Shown here: positions 59,981 through 64,000 of the stretch, piece by piece | How the letters are laid out: every line of letters starts with the position of its first letter | Numbering within the stretch: position 1 is the stretch's first letter | Assembly: GCF_900101595.1 (NCBI RefSeq) | Contig: NZ_FMYY01000007.1 | Span: forward strand, 240,298-304,297 | Direction of reading: 5' to 3' | DNA length: 64,000 nucleotides | From: Paenibacillus sp. cl123 | Lineage (GTDB): Bacteria; Bacillota; Bacilli; Paenibacillales; NBRC-103111 | Notes under the pieces: model-generated | Databases searched by the model: none | Seen by the model: only the letters and a program-made list of their open reading frames with translations | Told to the model about the DNA's origin: nothing | Made by a program: the position numbers and the translations under genes

Positions 59981-61246
59981 TTATGCAGCTTGCTTGACGG
60001 ACTTTAAATATAACTCGCCTTTCTTCCGGTCGTACTGTCCTTCCCATTTCGCCATGACAACCGCAGCTATGGAATTGCCGATGACGTTGACCACGGTCCG
60101 GGCCATATCCAGAATTCGGTCAATCCCGGCGATAAAAGCAAGACCTTCCAGCGGAATCCCGACCGATCCGAGCGTAGCGAGCAGTACGACGAACGATGCG
60201 CCCGGCACACCGGCAATTCCCTTCGAGGTAAGCATCAAGACCAGCACCAGCATTAATTGGGAGCTGAGCGGCATATGGATGCCGTACATTTGCGCGATAA
60301 ATAAAGCGGTTATGGATTGATACAGCGTAGAGCCGTCCAGATTAAAGGAGTACCCCGTCGGTACGACGAAGGAGGTGATCGCCTTCGGAACGCCGAAGTG
60401 CTCCATCTTCTCCATCATCTTGGGAAGAGCCGTTTCCGAGCTTGCCGTCGAGAAAGCAAGGATGAGCTCGTCTTTTAAAATGCGAACGATTGCCATAAGG
60501 CTGGTGCCGCACAGCTTGGCGATCAAGCCGAGGATGATGGCCACGAACAGGAACATGCCCACGTATACGGCCAGCACTAACTTCCCGAGCGGAAGCAGGG
60601 AACCGACCCCGAACTTCGATACCGTCATCCCGATCAATCCGAATACGCCGATCGGCGCAAACTTCATGATTTGGTTCGTTACCCAGAACATCGACTCGGA
60701 AACGCCTTGGAAAAAAGCCAGCACCGGCTTCCCTTTTTCGCCGATGGCGGCAATGCCCAAGCCGAAAAATACCGAGAAGAAAATGATGGCCAGCATATCG
60801 CCTGCCGCGAACGACTCGAAAATGTTTTTCGGGACAATATTGACGAAGGTATCGATGAAGCTGTGACTGGTCACCTTCTCGGTCGTTTCAACATATTTCG
60901 AAATATCCGACTTGGCTAGTCCGGCCATATTGACACCGGCACCGGGTTGGAATACATTGGCTATGAGCAGCCCGAAAATAATGGCGACCGTCGTCACAAT
61001 TTCAAAATAAAGAATCGTTTTGCCGCCGAGCTTCCCAAGCTTTTTAATATCCCCAACACCCGCAATGCCGACGATCAGAGAGGAAACGACAATCGGAACG
61101 ACGATCATTTTGATCAGACGAATGAAAATATCTCCCGCCGGCTTCAAGAAGCTTTCGATAGCCGGGTTTCCATAAAAAACAGCCCCTACCGCCACGCCCA
61201 ATACAAGGCCAATCAGGATTTGAAAAGCCAAACCAAATTTTTTCAC
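59981..61246 (-). CDS. Dicarboxylate/amino acid:cation symporter (DAACS family)
   Basis: 421-aa symporter of the GltP/DctA family (glutamate, aspartate or C4-dicarboxylate). Family motif SSETALPKMMEKMEHFGVP and the NLDGSTLYQSI and GIAGVPGASFVVLLATL blocks are present. Start is GTG after GGGGAG; the ATG 45 bp upstream would include the AAAGCGCTTTC motif and is less likely. First gene of the aspartate module. Confidence 0.9.
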   Translation of the reverse strand: MKKFGLAFQILIGLVLGVAVGAVFYGNPAIESFLKPAGDIFIRLIKMIVVPIVVSSLIVGIAGVGDIKKLGKLGGKTILYFEIVTTVAIIFGLLIANVFQPGAGVNMAGLAKSDISKYVETTEKVTSHSFIDTFVNIVPKNIFESFAAGDMLAIIFFSVFFGLGIAAIGEKGKPVLAFFQGVSESMFWVTNQIMKFAPIGVFGLIGMTVSKFGVGSLLPLGKLVLAVYVGMFLFVAIILGLIAKLCGTSLMAIVRILKDELILAFSTASSETALPKMMEKMEHFGVPKAITSFVVPTGYSFNLDGSTLYQSITALFIAQMYGIHMPLSSQLMLVLVLMLTSKGIAGVPGASFVVLLATLGSVGIPLEGLAFIAGIDRILDMARTVVNVIGNSIAAVVMAKWEGQYDRKKGELYLKSVKQAA

Positions 61247-61271
61247 TGCAGACTCCCCTTTTCCCTTTATT

Positions 61272-61285
61272 GTAAAGCGCTTTCT
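61272..61285. promoter_or_regulatory. Candidate cre (CcpA) site at the symporter promoter
   Basis: GTAAAGCGCTTTCT matches the cre core AAAGCGCTTTC of TGAAAGCGCTTTCA, missing the outer bases. It lies 25-40 bp before the symporter GTG, a roadblock position for CcpA. Confidence 0.5.
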
Positions 61286-61330
61286 TTTCATGAAAACTTG
61301 CTGCCTTGGATGAGTTTATTGTATGGGGAT

Positions 61331-61360
61331 TCTATAAAAATCTATATAAATCTACTTTTT
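61331..61360. repeat. Triple 10-bp direct repeat in the divergent symporter/kinase spacer
   Basis: TCTATAAAAA, TCTATATAAA and TCTACTTTTT lie directly after one another with exact 10-bp period. They sit between the symporter and the kinase, so they are a candidate operator for the GlnL-like regulator. Confidence 0.55.
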
Positions 61361-61400
61361 GGTCTTTATTTTTTTTAGAATCAGCCAAGGAAGGAATACT

Positions 61401-62729
61401 ATGAACGATGTCGAAAGACTTTACGTCGATTTGGAAAGGAGGCCGTGCGCCGCGTTGAAAGAAAAATGGTTGACTTTCATACTGATGATCGTTACGGTAC
61501 CTATTGCGGGCGAATTGAATTTTTACCCGTTTCAAAACGATTTTCGGGTAAGTCTGGGAACCCCCGCCTTCTTTCTGTTCCTGTTATGGCTTCGGTCCGT
61601 CTCTCCGCTTGTCTCGGGATTGCTGGTCGGCGCCGCGGTTACGATCTTCCGCATGGGACTAGAGACGACGCTCGGGCCGCTCCGGGACTGGGAAGCGGCT
61701 TTTCAGCATCACTATCCGGTATTTTTTTATTACTTGACCTATGCGATCGTCTTCGCGGCGGTTCGATTGAACCGGCATCATCATCGGCCGCTTCTGCTCG
61801 GCGTATTGGGCGTGACGATAGAAATCGCCGCGAATTCGGTGGAGCTGCTGCTGCGCAGCCCGGCGGCAGCGCCGCTGACTGCTTTAGCCACTTGGAAGCA
61901 AATTGCGCTTATCGCTTTTTTTCGGAGCTTTTTTGTGCTCGGTTTTTTCAATCTGGTAAAGCTGAGACAATCCAAAGCTGCCGAAGAACAGCAGCGCAAA
62001 GAAAAAGAGAAGATGCTCGTGCTGATTTCCGAGCTTTATGAGGAAACGATCCAATTGAATAAAACGCTGTACAATGCGGAAAATATTGCCCAGGACAGCT
62101 ACCGGCTTTATCAATCCTTAAAGGACAGCCAGCATCTGCTTCGGGAAGATCTCGCTCAGCAGGCACTCCGGATCGCCGGGCAGGTCCACGAGATTAAAAA
62201 GGACAACCAACGGATTTATGCAGGACTATCCGGCTTGATCTCGCATGATAGCGAATATTTGCCGCTGGATGAACTGGCGGGAATCGTTCTGCGCTCCAAT
62301 CGAAAGTATGCCCGTTCGCTCGGCAAGAAGATCGGGCTCGACTTGCACATGGATGGTGTCTTTCCCCCGTGTCATGTCTACGCAACCTTGTCAATTCTCA
62401 ATAACTTGGTCGTCAACGCCGTTGAGGCGATAAAAGAAACAGGCAGTATCCGAATTGTAGTTAAGCGGGATCACAATACCGTCATTTTCAGCGTAGCCGA
62501 CAATGGGCCGGGCATTGCCTCCAAGCACTTGGAGAAAATATTCTTTCCCGGCTTTACTACGAAATACGATAAATCCGGCAATGCTTCCACAGGTATCGGC
62601 TTGGCTTACGTCAAGCAAGAGGTCGAGAGAATGCTCGGCACCGTACAAGCCGGCACCGCCGGCGGAGGGACAGGCGCTGTCTTCACCATAACGCTCCCTC
62701 TCGATCAAATAGCAAAGAAGGTGGAATAG
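61401..62729 (+). CDS. Two-component sensor kinase, GlnK (YcbA)-like
   Basis: 442-aa membrane kinase with about six membrane segments in the first ~200 residues, a coiled-coil region, then an atypical H-box region (ALRIAGQVHEIKKDNQRIYAG) and ATPase core (NNLVVNAVEAI, VADNGPGI, TGIGLAYVKQEVE). It resembles B. subtilis YcbA/GlnK. ATG at 61401 after AAGGAAGG. It is divergent from the symporter-aspartase-malic enzyme operon and followed 4 bp later by its regulator. Confidence 0.85.
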   Translation: MNDVERLYVDLERRPCAALKEKWLTFILMIVTVPIAGELNFYPFQNDFRVSLGTPAFFLFLLWLRSVSPLVSGLLVGAAVTIFRMGLETTLGPLRDWEAAFQHHYPVFFYYLTYAIVFAAVRLNRHHHRPLLLGVLGVTIEIAANSVELLLRSPAAAPLTALATWKQIALIAFFRSFFVLGFFNLVKLRQSKAAEEQQRKEKEKMLVLISELYEETIQLNKTLYNAENIAQDSYRLYQSLKDSQHLLREDLAQQALRIAGQVHEIKKDNQRIYAGLSGLISHDSEYLPLDELAGIVLRSNRKYARSLGKKIGLDLHMDGVFPPCHVYATLSILNNLVVNAVEAIKETGSIRIVVKRDHNTVIFSVADNGPGIASKHLEKIFFPGFTTKYDKSGNASTGIGLAYVKQEVERMLGTVQAGTAGGGTGAVFTITLPLDQIAKKVE

Positions 62730-62733
62730 CGAG

Positions 62734-63657
62734 ATGCGATTTTATATTGTCGATGACGACCCGGAAGTCCGCTCCATGCTGGAGCAAATTATTGAGGATG
62801 AGGATTTGGGAACGATTGCGGGGGAAGCCGAAGACGGTGCGCAAATCGATATCGCTTTACTTGCCATGAAGCAAGTCGATATCGTGCTGATCGATTTGCT
62901 AATGCCTGTTCGTGACGGCATCGAGACCGTACGCGAGCTGTCCGGAGGCTTCGACGGGAAGATCGTCATGATTTCCCAAGTGGAGTCAAAGGAGCTGATA
63001 GGCAAAGCATATTCGCTCGGAGTTGAGTATTACATTACAAAGCCTATCAACCGATTGGAAGTGATTTCCGTTCTTCGTAAGGTGACGGAACGGCTGCGGC
63101 TGCAGCACTCCATTAAAGATATCCAGAAAACGCTGAATGCCATCGGCTTAAGCGGCGCGGCACCGGCTAAAGAGCCTTCCGCAGGCGAAAAGAGCATTGT
63201 GTCCTGCGGAAACTACGTGCTGTCGGACCTCGGGCTGATCGGTGAAGCCGGTGTCAAAGACTTGCTGGAAATACTCGATTATTTATACCGGTACGAGAGC
63301 AGCAACCCATTAGAGCAGGGCTTCCCACAGCTGCTGGAAATCTATCAGCAAATCGCCCGGAAAAAGTTAGGTCCCTCGGCTACCGCAGCCGGCATAAAAA
63401 AAGAGATCAAAGCGGCCGAACAACGGGTTCGGCGGTCGGTAAACCAATCGCTGACCCATCTGGCCTCCCTTGGCTTGATCGATTATTCGAATCCGAAGTT
63501 CGAGCAGTACGCTACCAAGTTTTTCGACCTAAGCGATATACGAATCAAAATGAGGGAGCTGGAAAGCGAGCAAGCTTCCTCTCCCGGCTTGATCCGCCAT
63601 AATATAAAAAAGTTTATTCAGGTGCTATATCTGGAGTCGAAAAAGCTCATGGAATAG
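62734..63657 (+). CDS. Response regulator, GlnL (YcbB)-like
   Basis: 307-aa regulator: receiver domain (IVDDDPEV, phospho-Asp in IVLIDLLMPVRDG, TKPINRLEVISV) joined to a C-terminal YcbB-type DNA-binding domain (AEQRVRRSVNQSLTHLASLGLID). In B. subtilis GlnK/GlnL respond to glutamine and activate glutaminase/transport genes. Here the divergent genes import and deaminate aspartate or dicarboxylates, so the ligand may differ. Gene lies 4 bp after the kinase stop. Confidence 0.88.
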   Translation: MRFYIVDDDPEVRSMLEQIIEDEDLGTIAGEAEDGAQIDIALLAMKQVDIVLIDLLMPVRDGIETVRELSGGFDGKIVMISQVESKELIGKAYSLGVEYYITKPINRLEVISVLRKVTERLRLQHSIKDIQKTLNAIGLSGAAPAKEPSAGEKSIVSCGNYVLSDLGLIGEAGVKDLLEILDYLYRYESSNPLEQGFPQLLEIYQQIARKKLGPSATAAGIKKEIKAAEQRVRRSVNQSLTHLASLGLIDYSNPKFEQYATKFFDLSDIRIKMRELESEQASSPGLIRHNIKKFIQVLYLESKKLME

Positions 63658-63818
63658 CTGCGAGGGCGGCATCGTTACCTGTGCTGCAGCTCCCCCTTTT
63701 TCGCTCCTTTGGTTCCAAATTCCTGGGTTTTCACATTTCGCACGCTCAGAGCCGCTTACTTCCGTTAAAACTTCGCAACCTGCATCCCCTTCTTCCGCAC
63801 CCATTGCTTCCTGAAATT

Positions 63819-63843
63819 AAAAAACCGTCCGAATATGAACGGT
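63819..63843 (-). terminator. Terminator of the truncated gene at the window edge
   Basis: On the minus strand ACCGT-N10-ACGGT is followed by TTTTTT. It lies 19 bp after a TAA stop at 63862-63864, supporting a minus-strand gene entering from the right edge. Confidence 0.5.
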
Positions 63844-63861
63844 GCTTCCAAACTCCAGCTG

Positions 63862-64000
63862 TTAGATAATGTCTAAATAATCGGGGTACAGCTCAATATC
63901 GGCCGGTTCTGTCTGATCCTCAGATAGCTGCCTTCGGACCGGTATGCAGCTTCCCGCTTAAGTGCCGCAGCATATCATCCGTCATCCGGTCCAGATCATA
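63862..64000 (-). pseudogene. 3' end of a minus-strand gene, apparently frame-shifted; cut by the window edge
   Basis: Two protein-like peptides lie in different frames on the minus strand. The first enters from the edge (DLDRMTDDMLRHLSGKLHTG) and stops at 63920-63922 (TGA). The second ends EPADIELYPDYLDII and stops at 63862-63864 (TAA), followed by a terminator. One indel near 63922-63935 would join them. It may be a broken gene, two overlapping genes or a sequence error. I do not recognise the family. Confidence 0.35.

Noticed and set aside
1..64000. CRISPR array, prophage, rRNA or tRNA
   Set aside because: No regularly spaced direct repeats with unique spacers, no phage genes, and no tRNA/rRNA-like sequences were seen. 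The 52-bp and 7-bp repeats are contiguous, unlike CRISPR.

Overview
The window looks like chromosomal DNA of a GC-rich, low-rank-Firmicutes spore-former of the Paenibacillus type. The reasons are strong AGGAGG-type ribosome binding sites, a ykoEDC-tenA thiamine-precursor operon behind a TPP riboswitch, a YesM/YesN-type two-component pair beside a carbohydrate ABC importer and a GH43 enzyme, a BmrCD-like heterodimeric exporter, a MocR regulator, and a GlnK/GlnL (YcbA/YcbB)-type two-component pair. No rRNA, tRNA, CRISPR array, prophage or insertion sequence is visible.

Layout. 1-4.2 kb: thiamine salvage (tenA, ykoC, ykoD, ykoE, minus strand) under a TPP riboswitch with its own terminator. 4.3-7.2 kb: small Cys-rich ORF, psd and a fosmidomycin-resistance-type MFS pump. 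7.2-9.1 kb: a TPR membrane protein between two repeat-rich intergenic stretches (a 52-bp tandem array and a 7-bp minisatellite). 9.1-15.2 kb: a sugar-type catabolic cluster (aldo/keto reductase, cupin, GH31, Gfo/Idh/MocA, uronate-isomerase-like hydrolase). 15.3-18 kb: MocR regulator divergent from a GNAT/PNPOx-like pair. 18.2-21.2 kb: homodimer-type ABC exporter and an asparaginase. 21.3-31.3 kb: a self-contained sigma-54 mannose-family PTS module: LevR/DgaR-type activator, IIB, IIA, a fused IIC-IID protein, a SIS-domain sugar-phosphate enzyme, HPr, Enzyme I and RpoN, with a near-perfect -24/-12 promoter in front of IIB.

31.5-44.1 kb is noticeably more AT-rich and looks like an accessory block: MerR regulator and heterodimeric drug exporter, a histidine kinase/response regulator pair divergent from a membrane-lipid set (VTT protein, phospholipid-methyltransferase-like protein, and a phosphatidylserine-synthase-like protein whose catalytic aspartates are missing), a P-loop kinase, an ECF sigma/anti-sigma pair, a nucleotidyltransferase with a non-AUG start, and an Asp/Glu racemase-like protein. 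44.2-48.7 kb: a divergent EPSP synthase with a LysR regulator and a STAND-LuxR regulator with an internal GNAT-like region. 48.7-56.9 kb: a sugar importer operon with GH43 and YesM/YesN-like regulators. 57-63.7 kb: dicarboxylate symporter, aspartase and malic enzyme (aspartate/C4-dicarboxylate to pyruvate), divergent from the GlnK/GlnL-like pair. The last 340 bp hold the end of a minus-strand gene that appears frame-shifted.

The best candidate for something under-described is the PTS module: it carries every protein from phosphoenolpyruvate to sugar plus its own activator and sigma factor, with the two membrane subunits fused. All assignments are by reading the sequence; no database search was run.
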